A stretch of DNA of 34,828 bases from Opitutaceae bacterium (GCA_028688225.1 JAQTYQ010000033.1:1-34828); one strand, 5' to 3'. Positions 1 to 10,300 are shown, counted from the first letter of the stretch. A program made the numbers and translations. The notes: generated by a model from the letters alone, not told the origin.

Positions 1-630
1 GATCCGGGCCCCGACGATCATGCCGGCGCCAAAGGTGGAGGTGGACAGGCCGATGGCTCCGACCACGGCCACCTTCAGCGAAGCCAGTCCGCCCAGATAT
101 CCGGTCAGGATGCCGCCCCCGAGCTTGGCCACGGACTGCTTGAGGAAGTTCTTGTCGGTAAGCGCGCGGAGGATGTTCGCCACCGCCAGGCCGGAGGGAA
201 AGGCCAGTTGCATGCGGTCGACCAGCAGCGGCGTGTACACCATGCCCAGGCCGACGCCGAACATGCCGATACAGGTATAGTAAAGGATGAGCTGCCAGGC
301 CGGCACCTCCGGCAGGCCGAGCCAGTGGCGCGCCTGGATGAGCACCGCCATGCCGCACATGCCGGCGACCGAGGCGGCCAGGGTCTGCATGTAGTTGGCG
401 CCATGCTTGCCCTCCGGCCCGTAGCCCAGCGTGATCGTGCTGCCCAAAATACCCGCCAGCACCTGTCCACCGATGAAGAAACCGATGGAGAAATTCATGA
501 ACGCTGCGGAGACGCCTCCCAGCGGGCCGAGAATGAAGATCGCCACCGCCCCCAGCAGGAGGTGGTAGGCAGGCGTATTGATCGGCGGAAGCAGGCGGCG
601 GAGACCGGCCGGGCGGCCAGGAGCGGACAT
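1..630 (-). CDS. OPT-family oligopeptide/metal-chelate transporter, N-terminal part (cut by window edge)
   Basis: The frame opens at an ATG at 628-630 and runs without a stop to base 1, giving the first 210 residues of a longer protein. It is strongly hydrophobic, with several membrane segments. It carries a stretch reading FPSGLAVANILRAL, followed by a Gly-rich segment, which I recognise from the OPT (oligopeptide transporter) family. OPT proteins are inner-membrane importers of peptides or metal chelates and normally exceed 550 residues, so well over half of the gene lies outside. The gene starts 26 bases after the stop of the anchored hypothetical protein, so the two are probably co-transcribed with the FmdB-like gene. 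The substrate cannot be told from this part. The family call rests on motif memory only. Confidence 0.75.
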   Translation of the reverse strand, partial: MSAPGRPAGLRRLLPPINTPAYHLLLGAVAIFILGPLGGVSAAFMNFSIGFFIGGQVLAGILGSTITLGYGPEGKHGANYMQTLAASVAGMCGMAVLIQARHWLGLPEVPAWQLILYYTCIGMFGVGLGMVYTPLLVDRMQLAFPSGLAVANILRALTDKNFLKQSVAKLGGGILTGYLGGLASLKVAVVGAIGLSTSTFGAGMIVGARI

Positions 631-656
631 CGGTGATGCTACTTCCCCGCCGCCGG

Positions 657-1355
657 TCACGGCAGCGACAGCTTCAGCGTGTTCCCCACGATGGTGACAT
701 CGGCGAGCTTCTTCCAAGCCACCGCGATGTCCTCAGGAACCTGGGCCTTGGCCAGAACACGGTTGAGCACGATCTCGCCGACTCCGGGCAGCCTGTGCAG
801 CGGGAGGGAACCGACGTAAAAGCGGCTGGGTTCGAAGATGAATCCGTCGCCGCCTTTCACGAACTTGCCGGAGGCCTGCACGATCAGCGGACGCTTGATG
901 CCGAACAGCTCAAGATTGAGCGTGCCCTTGGCACCGATCTGCAGCACGCCGTCCCGGATGCGGAAATTCGGCACATCCATCTGGAGCATGCCCGAGGCCG
1001 GGGACGGCGGGGCGACCGGGGCGCTTTTCTGGCCGGGAGCGGGCGCAGGGGCGGCGGTGCCGGCCGAGATCCAGGCGTTGAGTTCATTCTCATTGAGCTC
1101 GACCGAGCTGCCCTCCGTAAAGAGCTGCTTCTTGCGCAGCCATTGCTTGCCGCGATCAGCGTTCCGGCCGCCCTCGATATAGTAGATGGCACCGGCCGGA
1201 GGCGACTTGGGCGGTTCCTTCACGATTTGCACCGGCTGCGCCACCAGATACGCCGCGGCGAGCCCGGCGCCCAAGACCAGGCTCAACGCCGCCCCGAGGA
1301 CGACCTCGCCCAGACCGGGCCCATATTTCGCTTTATCGATCTTGCGCGAGCTCAT
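657..1355 (-). CDS. Hypothetical membrane-anchored protein (232 aa)
   Basis: I do not recognise this family. The open frame extends upstream to 1469, but that would overlap the end of the FmdB-like gene. The ATG at 1353-1355 lies 34 bases after that gene's stop and has a GAAAGG ribosome-binding site at good spacing, so I use it. The product (MSSRKIDKAKYGPG...) has a short charged N-terminus and one membrane segment at about residues 15-40. A periplasmic part follows, interrupted by an Ala/Pro-rich linker near residues 100-120. No cysteine pair or catalytic motif is visible. Position suggests an operon of FmdB-like protein, this protein and the OPT transporter. It could be an envelope protein or a transporter accessory protein; no function is claimed. 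Confidence 0.7.
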   Translation of the reverse strand: MSSRKIDKAKYGPGLGEVVLGAALSLVLGAGLAAAYLVAQPVQIVKEPPKSPPAGAIYYIEGGRNADRGKQWLRKKQLFTEGSSVELNENELNAWISAGTAAPAPAPGQKSAPVAPPSPASGMLQMDVPNFRIRDGVLQIGAKGTLNLELFGIKRPLIVQASGKFVKGGDGFIFEPSRFYVGSLPLHRLPGVGEIVLNRVLAKAQVPEDIAVAWKKLADVTIVGNTLKLSLP

Positions 1356-1389
1356 GGCATACCTTTCGTTTTGAGGAACGGAAAAGACC

Positions 1390-1671
1390 TTATTTCTTTG
1401 CGGCGGTGGTCGATGCGGGGGCGGCGGCGCCTTCGCTCTTGGCGGTGCCGTTGCCGCCGGACTTGCCACCGTCTGCCTTGACCGGAGGACGTTTGTAGTC
1501 GGTTTCGTAGAAGCCGCTACCCTTGAAAATGATGCCGGAGCCGCGGCCGACCAGACGCTTGACCCTGCCCTTTTGGCCGCAGTTGCAGGTTTTCAGGGGG
1601 GCATCCTTCATGGACTGGAACACCTCGAACGTCTTCTCGCATTTCAGACAGCTGTATTCGTAAGTAGGCAT
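1390..1671 (-). CDS. FmdB-type zinc ribbon protein
   Basis: The 93-residue product begins MPTYEYSCLKCEKTFEVFQS, the classic start of the FmdB/putative regulatory zinc ribbon family. Cys8 and Cys11 form the first knuckle, and Cys29 and Cys31 (CNCG) form a slightly compressed second knuckle; the family usually has CxxCG there. The GSGFYETDY segment at about residues 51-59 is also typical. The tail from about residue 66 is Ala/Lys/Gly-rich and probably disordered. The family is small, cytoplasmic and of unclear role; an early report linked FmdB to regulation of formamidase or amidase genes. The gene is transcribed divergently from the prenyl diphosphate synthase and heads a leftward run of three genes. 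Confidence 0.9.
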   Translation of the reverse strand: MPTYEYSCLKCEKTFEVFQSMKDAPLKTCNCGQKGRVKRLVGRGSGIIFKGSGFYETDYKRPPVKADGGKSGGNGTAKSEGAAAPASTTAAKK

Positions 1672-1739
1672 TTTGACTGAATCGGCCCCTGCTTATGAAG
1701 ACCTCGGACCCGCTTTGCGAGACTCTTCTACCGCGCGGA

Positions 1740-1760
1740 AGAGAGCCGCCTGCGGTCTCT
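1740..1760 (+). other. Small hairpin in the leader of the prenyl synthase gene
   Basis: The arms AGAGAGCCGC and GCGGTCTCT pair over nine bases with one bulged G and a very short loop. The hairpin sits about 95 bases before the ATG of the downstream gene. It has no U-tract, so it is not a terminator. It may simply structure the 5' leader. A TTGACT hexamer at 1673-1678 with TATGAA at 1694-1699 is a possible but poorly spaced (15-base) promoter just upstream. Confidence 0.25.
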
Positions 1761-1855
1761 CAAGAATCGAGACTGGTTGGAGAATAAGCGTTTGCAAACC
1801 TGCCCGAGCGTGGCATTGCGAGGAGAAAAAGAGAGCGCAGCCTAAGGATCCGTTC

Positions 1856-2743
1856 ATGGATTTCACGACCAAATTTGCCGGTCACGTCGCCCGCGTGGAG
1901 CGCGGGATCGAGCGCCTGCTGCCGCCGGCGGACGCCACTCCCGGACGGCTGCATGAAGCCATGCGCTACTCGATGCAGGCCGGCGGCAAACGCCTGCGCC
2001 CGGTGCTGGTGCTCGCGACGGCGGAGCTTTTCGATCCGGAAGGACGATCCGATCCGCTGCCGGCGGCGGTGGCCGTGGAGTGCATCCACACCTACTCGCT
2101 CATCCACGACGACCTGCCCTGCATGGACAACGACGATCTGCGCCGCGGACGGGCAACCTGCCACAAGGCTTTCGACGAGGCGACGGCACTGCTGGCCGGC
2201 GACGCGCTGCTCACCCACGCCTTCGCCCTGTTGAGCACAGCCTATGCTCCGGACCCCCGGCTGGCCGTCGCCCTGTGCGGCCAGCTGGCCGAGGCCGCAG
2301 GCACCGGCCACTTGATCGGCGGCCAGATGCTTGACCTGCTCTACGAAAAAAAACCGGGAGTAACCGCGGAAATCCTGGACCAGATCCACGCCCGCAAGAC
2401 GGCGGGCATGATCCGGGCGCCCCTGGTGATGGGCGGGCTCATTGGCGGAGCCCCGCCACCCGCGATCGACACCCTGCATGCCGCCGGCAGGCATCTGGGC
2501 CTGGCCTTCCAAATTGTGGATGACATCCTCGACGCCACGGGTGATGCGACGACGCTCGGCAAGACGCCCGGCAAGGACGCCAGGGCCGGCAAGGCCACGT
2601 ATGTCAGTCTGCATGGCCTGGAGGCCGCCCGCCGGGCCGCGGGGGAACAGTCGGCCGCCGCCCTCCGCGCGCTCCAGGCACTGCCCGGCGACACCGCCTT
2701 TCTGACCGCCCTGGTCAAATCGCTGGACACCCGCAAGGCATAG
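1856..2743 (+). CDS. ispA: Farnesyl/geranylgeranyl diphosphate synthase (polyprenyl synthetase family)
   Basis: This 295-residue cytoplasmic enzyme condenses isopentenyl diphosphate with allylic diphosphates to give C15 or C20 prenyl diphosphates for quinones, carotenoids and undecaprenyl carrier. The first aspartate-rich motif (IHDDLPCMDNDDLRRG) spans about residues 84-98, with Asp85, Asp86 and Asp91 as metal ligands. The second motif, DDILD, is at 222-226. GGKRLRP (43-49) and GGQMLD (155-160) are also family marks. The two-residue insertion in the first motif (DDxxxxD) is the bacterial FPP/GGPP synthase type. The length matches E. coli IspA. The ATG at 1856 is chosen because AAGGA lies eight bases upstream; the open frame extends to 1673, but that extension has no conserved character. 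Product chain length (C15 or C20) cannot be fixed by eye. Confidence 0.9.
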   Translation: MDFTTKFAGHVARVERGIERLLPPADATPGRLHEAMRYSMQAGGKRLRPVLVLATAELFDPEGRSDPLPAAVAVECIHTYSLIHDDLPCMDNDDLRRGRATCHKAFDEATALLAGDALLTHAFALLSTAYAPDPRLAVALCGQLAEAAGTGHLIGGQMLDLLYEKKPGVTAEILDQIHARKTAGMIRAPLVMGGLIGGAPPPAIDTLHAAGRHLGLAFQIVDDILDATGDATTLGKTPGKDARAGKATYVSLHGLEAARRAAGEQSAAALRALQALPGDTAFLTALVKSLDTRKA

Positions 2744-2875
2744 AGAGCCCCAGCCTGCCGGAGCGCCTGCGCCGAGCACGGACGATCCACAGGGCAAGCA
2801 TCGGGGACCCACGGCGCCGTTTTTCGACAGCGGGTCTCCCTGCTGGTCGCGGCCATGGGCAATCTTGTGTCCCGG

Positions 2876-2920
2876 GTATAGTGTACGGCCGGCCGGCCAC
2901 TAAGGGATTACCCTTATAGT
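2876..2920. promoter_or_regulatory. Palindrome cluster upstream of the signalling operon
   Basis: The 272-base gap between the prenyl synthase stop and the hybrid kinase start contains a perfect inverted repeat, TAAGGG-ATTA-CCCTTA, at 2901-2916. Just upstream is a GGCC triplet repeat (2887-2898) flanked by TAGTG and CACTA. TATAGT occurs on both sides (2876-2881 and 2914-2919) and could serve as a -10 element, but I see no convincing -35. The arrangement looks like an operator or dyad around a promoter about 100-140 bases before the kinase ATG. Its function is inference only. Confidence 0.35.
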
Positions 2921-3015
2921 CCGCATCAAGCGGGACGATATGTTCATGGGTGCAAAAAAGCGCACCACCGTCTCCTGCGATTGGAGTGCAGCCATGCTCG
3001 CCTCCAGGAGTCCCC

Positions 3016-5274
3016 ATGAACAACCCGACGCCAGAAAAAAACCGCCGCATCCTTGTCGTCGACGACAACCGGGCGATTCACGCCGACTTCCGGAAGATTC
3101 TCCAGCCGGGCACCTCGGCCAGCGCCCTGGCCCAGGCGGAAGCCGATCTGTTTGGCGGCGCAGCGGAGATCAAGGCACCCACCATTTTCACTGTCGATTC
3201 CGCCTATCAAGGACGCGAGGGAGTGGAAATGGCCCGGCAGGCCGCCGCCGAGGGCCGGCCTTATGCCATGGCGTTTGTCGACATGCGGATGCCACCCGGC
3301 TGGGACGGCCTGGAAACCACGCAGAAGCTCTGGGAAATCGAACCCGACCTCCAGATCGTCATCTGCAGCGCCTATTCGGATTATGCGTGGAATGATTTGA
3401 TCGCCAAGATCGGCCAGTCCGACCGGCTGGTCATCCTGAAGAAGCCCTTCGACAACGTGGAGGTGTTGCAACTGGGCCTGGCCCTCACGGAAAAATGGCA
3501 CCTCCTGCAGCAGTCGCACCGCCAGATGGAGGTCCTGCAGCATTGCGTGGAAGCCCGCACTGCCGAGCTGCGCACGGAAGTCGCGGAGCGGAAACGCGCG
3601 GAAGAAGCGGCGCAGCAGGCCCGGCTGGCCGCGGAGGCGGCCAATTCCTCCAAGAGCGCGTTTTTGGCCAACATGAGCCATGAGATCCGCACGCCCATGA
3701 ACGGTATCCTGGGCATGGCCAATCTGCTGCTGGAGACCGGGCTCACCGCCGAGCAGCGCGATTTCGTCGAAACGCTGCGCCACAGCAGCGAATCCCTCCT
3801 GACGATCCTCAACGACATCCTCGATTTCTCCAAAATCGAAGCCGGCCGGCTCACCTTGGAGACCATGGATTTCGAACTTGCCGAGGTCGTCGAAAGTGCG
3901 ACCGAGCTGCACGCGGCCCGCGCGGCGCAGAAAAACCTGGAACTCATCACGGAGATCGGCGACGGCGTGCCCGCTCTGCTGCGCGGTGATCCGCACCGCC
4001 TGCGGCAGATCCTCCTCAATCTCATCGGCAACGCCATCAAATTCACCGAGCACGGCGAAGTCTTCCTCAACGTCGCTCTCGCCCGAGAGGGCGACCGTGA
4101 CATCGAAGTGCGTTTTGAAATTCACGACACCGGTGTCGGCATCTCTGCCGATGCCATCGCGCGCCTCTTCCAACCGTTCTCCCAAGCCGACGAATCGACC
4201 ACGCGGCGCTATGGAGGCACGGGACTGGGGCTTGCCATCTGTCGTCGGCTCGTCGAGGCCATGGGCGGCAAGATCACGGCCCGCAGCAAGCCCGGCCAGG
4301 GAGCGACCTTTGCGTTTACGGTGCCGTTTGTCCGGCAGGCCGATGTACCGGCCGAGCGCATGAATCTTCAGGGACTACGCGTCCTGGTCGTCGATGACAA
4401 TGAAACCAACCGGAAGGTCCTGCACCATCAATTGGATCGATGGGGCGTAGGCAACAAAACGGTCGCCGACGGCAAAGCCGCGCTTGAAACCCTGCACAAA
4501 GGCACCGATTCCGCGCACCCCTTTGATCTCGTCCTCCTCGACATGCAGATGCCGAATATGGATGGTCTCATGCTGGCCGGGGCCATCCGCACGCTGCCTG
4601 TGCTCCATCGACCCCAACTGGTCATGCTCACCTCGATGGGCGAGACGCTGGCCCCGAATGAACGGGCCCAACATGGTCTGGCCGCCTGCCTGGCGAAACC
4701 GGTGAAACAGGCCCAGCTTTACCAGTGCCTGACCGGCGTGATGCGCCAGGTGCGGGCGGAGGAAGCCCGTTCCGCGCAACCGTGGCCCGCCTCCAAGGCT
4801 CGGCGCCGGCCTGACGAGTCGGTGCCCCCGCCTATCCCTTCCGACAGCGCGCCTCCCGTCCTGATTGCCGAGGACAATCCCGTGAACCAGAAGGTGGCGC
4901 TCCTGCAACTGAAGAAATTGGGATTATCCGCTGATGTCGTGGCCGACGGCCGCGATGTGCTGCCCGCCCTGCGCCACAAGCATCACCGCGTCATCCTCAT
5001 GGACTGCCAGATGCCGGGGGTGGACGGCTTCGAAGCCACGCGACTCATCCGGGCCGAGGAAAAAACGGGCACCGCCACCTGGCCGGCGCCGGTGCAGATC
5101 ATCGCCATGACCGCCAGCGCGATGCAGGGCGACCGCGAATCCTGCCTCGCCGCCGGCATGGACGATTACCTCTCGAAACCGGTCAGGCTGGATGAACTCG
5201 CCACCGTGCTCAGTCGCTGCAGCAACGGCGAGACTGCCGCACTCGTCAATCACAGCCTGCCCGTGGCCGTTTAA
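3016..5274 (+). CDS. Hybrid sensor histidine kinase/response regulator (REC-HisKA-HATPase-REC-REC)
   Basis: The 752-residue protein has no membrane segment or signal peptide. Residues 11-160 form an N-terminal receiver: VVDDN with Asp16/17, phospho-acceptor Asp89 in FVDMRMPP and Lys143 in KKPF. A coiled coil follows at about 165-215. The HisKA dimerisation domain has phospho-acceptor His222 ([12 protein letters not shown]). The HATPase domain has its N box around Asn339, DTGVG at 371-375 and GGTGLGL at 400-406. Receiver 2 has Asp460/461, Asp509 and Lys561; receiver 3 has Asp620, Asp663 and Lys721. There is no HPt domain, so relay must go through a separate phosphotransferase or end in the receivers. 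An AGGAG site five bases before the ATG at 3016 fixes the start. A PAS kinase follows 13 bases later, so the two form an operon. The leading receiver makes it likely that this kinase is itself controlled by phosphorylation. Confidence 0.93.
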   Translation: MNNPTPEKNRRILVVDDNRAIHADFRKILQPGTSASALAQAEADLFGGAAEIKAPTIFTVDSAYQGREGVEMARQAAAEGRPYAMAFVDMRMPPGWDGLETTQKLWEIEPDLQIVICSAYSDYAWNDLIAKIGQSDRLVILKKPFDNVEVLQLGLALTEKWHLLQQSHRQMEVLQHCVEARTAELRTEVAERKRAEEAAQQARLAAEAANSSKSAFLANMSHEIRTPMNGILGMANLLLETGLTAEQRDFVETLRHSSESLLTILNDILDFSKIEAGRLTLETMDFELAEVVESATELHAARAAQKNLELITEIGDGVPALLRGDPHRLRQILLNLIGNAIKFTEHGEVFLNVALAREGDRDIEVRFEIHDTGVGISADAIARLFQPFSQADESTTRRYGGTGLGLAICRRLVEAMGGKITARSKPGQGATFAFTVPFVRQADVPAERMNLQGLRVLVVDDNETNRKVLHHQLDRWGVGNKTVADGKAALETLHKGTDSAHPFDLVLLDMQMPNMDGLMLAGAIRTLPVLHRPQLVMLTSMGETLAPNERAQHGLAACLAKPVKQAQLYQCLTGVMRQVRAEEARSAQPWPASKARRRPDESVPPPIPSDSAPPVLIAEDNPVNQKVALLQLKKLGLSADVVADGRDVLPALRHKHHRVILMDCQMPGVDGFEATRLIRAEEKTGTATWPAPVQIIAMTASAMQGDRESCLAAGMDDYLSKPVRLDELATVLSRCSNGETAALVNHSLPVAV

Positions 5275-5287
5275 GGCCGCTCCCGCC

Positions 5288-7207
5288 ATGCTCACGTCCC
5301 TTCCCCACGCCTTTTTCTTCACCGGCATACTGGCCCAGACTTGGGCGGCCCGATCCCTTCCGCCACGATGGCTGCTGGCGGCCGGTGGTCTCCTCCTGCT
5401 GGCGCTGGCCGGCATCGTCGTCTGGCAATGGACCCGCCATCGGTCCCGCCGGCTGGTGCGAAAGTGCGCCGAACTGGAGCGGGAAAACGGATGGTTGGGC
5501 CAGAAGATCCTCGATCAGGAAAAACGGGAGACCGAGCTTCGCCGCGAGAATCGATTCATGGAAGTCTTCATGCACTCGGTCGCCGATTATGTCTATTTCA
5601 AGGACACGCAGTCGCGATTCATCCGCTGCAGTGACGCGACGGCGCGCAAATTCGGCAAGGCCAGCCCCGCGGAGCTGATCGGCAAGACCGACTTCGATTT
5701 CTTCAGGGATGAGCATGCCCGCAGGGCCTTCGAAGCTGAACAGCAGATCATCCGCACGGGCCGGCCGCTCGTCGGCCTCCCGGAGAAGGAGATATTCTCG
5801 GACGGACACGTCACCTGGTCGCTGACCTCGAAAATGCCGCTGCGCGACGAAAGCGGGCACATCATCGGCACCTTCGGCATCGGCAAGGACATGACCGAAC
5901 TCAAGAATGCGGAGCAGGAAATGCGGCAACGGGAGATCCTCTTCCGCCTCATTTTCGAGCACGCCCCGGTCGGGATCTCCTGGAAGCGCACTGACCTCGG
6001 TGGCATCTACCATTTCAATCCCACCTTCCGCCGGATTCTCGATCTGCCGGCGGAGACGATGCCGGATGACTCGCGGCTCACGGAACTCACCCATCCGGCG
6101 GATCTGCCGCGCCATCAGGAGCTGCACCGTCAGGTCGTGTCCGGCCAGCTTGACAATTACGCCATTGAAAAACGCTTTGTCCTCAAGGATGGCCGCCTGG
6201 TATGGGGTCGGCTCTCAGTTGCGGTGGTGCGCAATGAAGCCGGGCATATCATCCAGGAGATCACCATTCTTGAGGACATTACTGAACGCAAGCGGACGGA
6301 GCAGGAGTTGGCCGACACCTACCGGCACCTGCTGGACGCGTCCCGCTTCGCCGGCATGGCCGAGGTCGCCACCGGCGTGTTGCACAACGTCGGCAACGTC
6401 CTCAACAGCGTGAACGTCTCGGTCAACATTCTCGCCGATAATCTGGGCAACTCCCGCCTTGGCAGCGTCACCAAACTCAGCGCCCTGCTCCATGAGCACG
6501 CGGGCGATCTCGGCACCTTCCTCACCACCGATCCCAAGGGCCAGCGCATCCTGCCCTATCTTGACACCCTGGCGGACCACCTCACCGGCGAACAGCAGTT
6601 GCGGCTGAAAGAGGTGAATTCCCTCCGGGAGAACATCGACCACATGAAAGACATCGTCAACATGCAGCAAAACTACGCCCGGGTGGTCGGCGTGGTCGAG
6701 ACGCTGTCGCCGGTCGATCTGCTGGAGGACGCCGTGCGCATGAACGCCGCCGCCCTCACGCGCCACGATGTCGAGGTCGTCCGCGAATTCAATACCGCGG
6801 CCCCTGTGCTGGTCGAACGTCACAAGGTGCTGCAGATCCTCATCAACCTCATCCGCAATGCGAAATACGCCCTCGATGAGGGCGGCCGGCCCCACAAGCG
6901 CCTGGTGCTGAAAATCGAGGAAGGCGGCCCGGCGGTCCGCCTGTTCATCATCGACGACGGCATCGGCATCGCCCCCGAGAATCTCGCGCGCATCTTTGCC
7001 CACGGTTTCACGACGCGCAAGGACGGCCATGGGTTCGGCCTCTGTTCGAGTGCGCAGGCGGCGAAGGAGATGAACGGTTCGCTCACCGCGCACAGTGACG
7101 GTGTGGGCAAGGGCGCGACCTTCATCCTTGAGCTCCCGCGCGCGGCCACCGAGCCCAGGGCGCCGGCCCCGGCGCCGGACGCCGCCAGGGTCGAGCTGAC
7201 GGCGTGA
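5288..7207 (+). CDS. Membrane PAS-domain sensor histidine kinase
   Basis: The protein has 639 residues. One membrane segment at about 27-47 (LLAAGGLLLLALAGIVV) is followed by a short coiled coil. A first PAS domain spans about 90-205 (YVYFKDTQSRFIRCSD...), and a second PAS/PAC domain spans about 215-336, ending ILEDITERKR. The phospho-acceptor region is unusual: VLHNVGNVLNSV with His366, in place of HExxxP. A long helical insert (about 390-460) follows, then an HATPase domain with its N box at Asn524, IDDGIG at 555-560 and GHGFGL at 580-585. The Pro/Ala-rich tail is probably disordered. The ATG at 5288 leaves a 13-base gap to the hybrid kinase; an upstream in-frame ATG at 5192 would overlap it and gives no recognisable sequence. 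No strong ribosome-binding site is visible, so translation may be coupled. The signal is unknown; likely partners are the receivers of the upstream gene. Confidence 0.9.
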   Translation: MLTSLPHAFFFTGILAQTWAARSLPPRWLLAAGGLLLLALAGIVVWQWTRHRSRRLVRKCAELERENGWLGQKILDQEKRETELRRENRFMEVFMHSVADYVYFKDTQSRFIRCSDATARKFGKASPAELIGKTDFDFFRDEHARRAFEAEQQIIRTGRPLVGLPEKEIFSDGHVTWSLTSKMPLRDESGHIIGTFGIGKDMTELKNAEQEMRQREILFRLIFEHAPVGISWKRTDLGGIYHFNPTFRRILDLPAETMPDDSRLTELTHPADLPRHQELHRQVVSGQLDNYAIEKRFVLKDGRLVWGRLSVAVVRNEAGHIIQEITILEDITERKRTEQELADTYRHLLDASRFAGMAEVATGVLHNVGNVLNSVNVSVNILADNLGNSRLGSVTKLSALLHEHAGDLGTFLTTDPKGQRILPYLDTLADHLTGEQQLRLKEVNSLRENIDHMKDIVNMQQNYARVVGVVETLSPVDLLEDAVRMNAAALTRHDVEVVREFNTAAPVLVERHKVLQILINLIRNAKYALDEGGRPHKRLVLKIEEGGPAVRLFIIDDGIGIAPENLARIFAHGFTTRKDGHGFGLCSSAQAAKEMNGSLTAHSDGVGKGATFILELPRAATEPRAPAPAPDAARVELTA

Positions 7208-7228
7208 GCCAATTCATGCATTTGGATC

Positions 7229-7300
7229 GTAGCCGCCGATGTCAGGAGGCTGAATCAAAAGGTGTGCCCGCCAAGGCAGCCTCGTTACCTCGGCGGCTAC
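7229..7300. repeat. REP-like hairpin element, copy 1
   Basis: Two 24-base arms, 7229-7252 and 7277-7300, are inverted copies that match at 21 of 24 positions. The outer parts read GTAGCCGCCGA and TCGGCGGCTAC, and the inner parts contain GAGGCTG and CAGCCTC. The 24-base loop contains AAGGTG and GCCAA, both also found in the loop of the related element at 25840-25910. It lies between two convergent genes, a usual place for REP/BIME elements, and has no U-tract that would mark a plain terminator. Confidence 0.7.
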
Positions 7301-7372
7301 AGCGCGGGAGTCTCCAACCTGCCTGAATCCGGCAGAACCTTCACAGGCGGCGTTCTGCCGTCTCTGGCGCCC

Positions 7373-10300
7373 TCACTTCGCCACTTCCATGGCCAGCCGG
7401 CGGCAATCCTTGAAATCGGTTTTGCCCGACCCCAGCAGCGGAATTTTTTCCACGCGGCGGATGATTTTGGGAATCCAGAGATTGGGCAGGCCGGCCGTGA
7501 AGAGTTTTTCGCGCAAGTCGTCGCCGTTGAGGTCAAGGGCGGTCAGCAGCACGAGCGCCTCGCCCTTCGAGGAATCGGGCACGCCCACGACGGCGATACA
7601 CGGTCCCTCGCTTTGATCGATGTGATAGGTCTCGTTGATCATCTGCTCCACCGTGCCGTGCGGCACCATCTCGCCGCCGATTTTGGAGAATCGCGACAGC
7701 CGGCCTTCGATGTAGAGGAAACCGTCCTCGTCGAAACGGGCCAGATCGCCCGTGACGAACCAGCCGTCCCGCAGCGCCGCCCGGGTTTTCTGCTCGTCGT
7801 TGAGGTAGCCGCCGAAGACATTGGGGCCGCGCAGCCAAAGAATGCCGGTCGAGGTGAGGGGCCGCTCCGCCTCCGTGTCGGGATCGATGATCCGGGCCGT
7901 CATGCCCGGCAGCAGCCGCCCCACGGAGCCCAGCCGGTGCCCGTGATGGGATTCGCCCTGCCGGCCCTTGCGGGGCGGATCGGGAAGATTCACGTTGGTG
8001 ACGGGCGTCGTCTCGGTCAGGCCGTAGCCCTGCATGATTTCAACCCCAAACCGTTCTTTGAACGCCTTGTAGAGATCGATCGGCATCTTTTCGGCGCCGG
8101 AGACGGCGAAGTGCAGCGAGCACAGCTCGTGGCGCTCGGCCTTTTTCAGCAGCGGCCGCAGGAACGTCGGCGCCCCGATCAGCACCGTCACCCGCTCGGC
8201 CCCGATGACCTCCACGATCCGCCGGGTGTCGAGGGGACTGGGCGTGGTGACGATGGCGCAGCCGCGCAGGATCGGATACCAAAGGGTCGCGGTGGAGCCG
8301 AAGCAATGGAAGACCGGCAGGCAGGCCAGCAGGATTTCCTCCTTGGGCAGGATGCCGGTGGCGGAAATCTGCGCGCAGTTGGCGAGGAGGTTGCGGTGGG
8401 TCAATGGCACACCCTTGGGCTCGCCGGCCGTGCCGCTGGTAAAGAGCAGGCTGGCCTCCGCGTGGTCGCCCACGTGGGGCAGGCCGAGCAGCGTGGCGAT
8501 CAGCTTGCCCGGCAGCAGCCAGGCGGCGGCCAGCCATTTGAGGATGGCAGGTTTGCCGCACGCCAGGATCTCCTGCCTGAGATCGAGCGTCTTTTCCGGC
8601 CAGGGGAAATTGCCGATCTTCTTGCGCACCGCCTCGGCGGTAAGCACGGTGGAGATCTCGCCCAGGCGCAGGCTGGCTTCGATGGGAGCCCGGCCGGCGG
8701 TGAAATTGAGATTGACCGGAATCTTGCCGGCCAGGAGCACGGCGAGGTTTGCCACGCAGCAGCCCGCGCTCGGCGGCAGCACGATGCCAACGCGGCGCTC
8801 GGGAATGCCGCCGGCTAGCCGGCGGGAGAGCGCCGCGGCCACGGCCAACAGCTTGCCGGCCTTGACCACGGTGCGTTCGCCCGTGCAATCGATGATCTGC
8901 GCCTCCCACGGCCGCCGGGCGAGCGAGCGCACGCACTCGCGGCCGAGATGGCTGCCGAGTTCGGGCCGCGCGCTGAAGGCCTCCTCCCCGAGGTCGAGCA
9001 GCGCCTTGCGCACCGTCACGACATTGATCCGATCCCGCGCGAGCGGACGTCCGATGGCGACCGTGATCGGACATGGCAGCCGGTGATGCTGCTGCTTCCA
9101 AAAGTACTTCTGTCCCGAGAAGGAAAACATCGGGCTCCACTTCCGATCCAAAAACACCGGGATGACCGGCACCCCGGCCTGATGGGCCACCGACTCGAAG
9201 CCCTTGTGGATTTCCATGAGCATGCCGGTGCGGTTGACCTGCCCCTCGGGGAAGACGCACACCAGTTCGCCCGCCCGCAGTCTTTCGACCGCGCGTTTGA
9301 CGGCGGCACGGGATCGCCGCGGCATCACCACCGTGATGCCGGTGGCCCGGGAGGCGAGCCGGAGCCACCGCGGCAGGCGGGAGCCGGCAAACGCCAGGAA
9401 GCGCATCCGCCGGGGGCAGACGACCTGCAGGATCAGGGCATCGATGTAGGAAACGTGGTTGCAGATCACCAGCGCGCCCCCGCCGTGGGGAAGGTTCTCC
9501 AGCCCCTGGACCCGCACTCGGTAGAACAGCGCGCTGATCGCCCGCAGCATCACGCTGACCGCATGGTAGGATACATGACGGAGGGAATAGCCGAGCATGG
9601 CCAGCGTGAGCCCGGCCAGGACGAAGAACTGCGTGGAGGCGCGCAAGTTGAACAGGCGGTCGGACGCCAGCAAGGCGAAGAGACCGAAGCCGGCGGCCCC
9701 GGCCAGGCTGTCGAGCAGCCCCACGGCCGCCAGAATGCGCCCGCGCCGGTGGCTTCCCGCCATCTGTTGGATGAAGGCATAGAGGGGCACCAGATAGAGA
9801 CCGGAGGCAAAGCCCGCCAAGGCCAGCCAGGCATAAAAAACCACGGAGAGATGCAGGACCGAGAGTCCCAGGGCCAGGAGCGCCGCGAACAGCAGCCCAC
9901 CGCCAACCGGAATGAATCCCAGCTCAACGCCGCGGTGCGACAGGGCCCCGGCCGAGACGGTGCCAAGCATGGTGCCGGCGCCCAGCGCCAGCAGCATGAT
10001 GCCGGCGGTCGTCGCCGAACCGACCCCGCCCTGGTGGGCGTCGGCGCCAATCTGCGCGCACAGCATGTAGATGTAGGCCCCGAGGCCGTAGAAGAACATG
10101 ATGCCCAGCGTGGCCCGGAAGAGCGGCCGTGCTTTCCACAGTTCGCGCACCTGGGCGCCATGCCGGACGAACAGGCTCGCCTTGAAAGGCTCGGCCGACT
10201 GCGCGGGAGTCACCGGCACCAGTTGAAACCCGACCCACGAGGCCGCGGAGAGGCCGGTCAAAATCACCGCCGTCCAGATCGCCCCGTGCCACGGATCCGC

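Noticed and set aside
1673..1855. Longer N-terminus for the prenyl diphosphate synthase
   Set aside because: The extension lacks family character, whereas the ATG at 1856 has a proper ribosome-binding site and gives the usual family length.
2887..2898. GGCC triple repeat as a CRISPR-like or tandem repeat seed
   Set aside because: Only 12 bases and self-palindromic; no spacer-repeat structure. No CRISPR array was seen anywhere in the window.
7262..8818. Plus-strand frame starting inside the REP-like element
   Set aside because: Antisense to the ligase domain of the aas-like gene and starts within a non-coding repeat.
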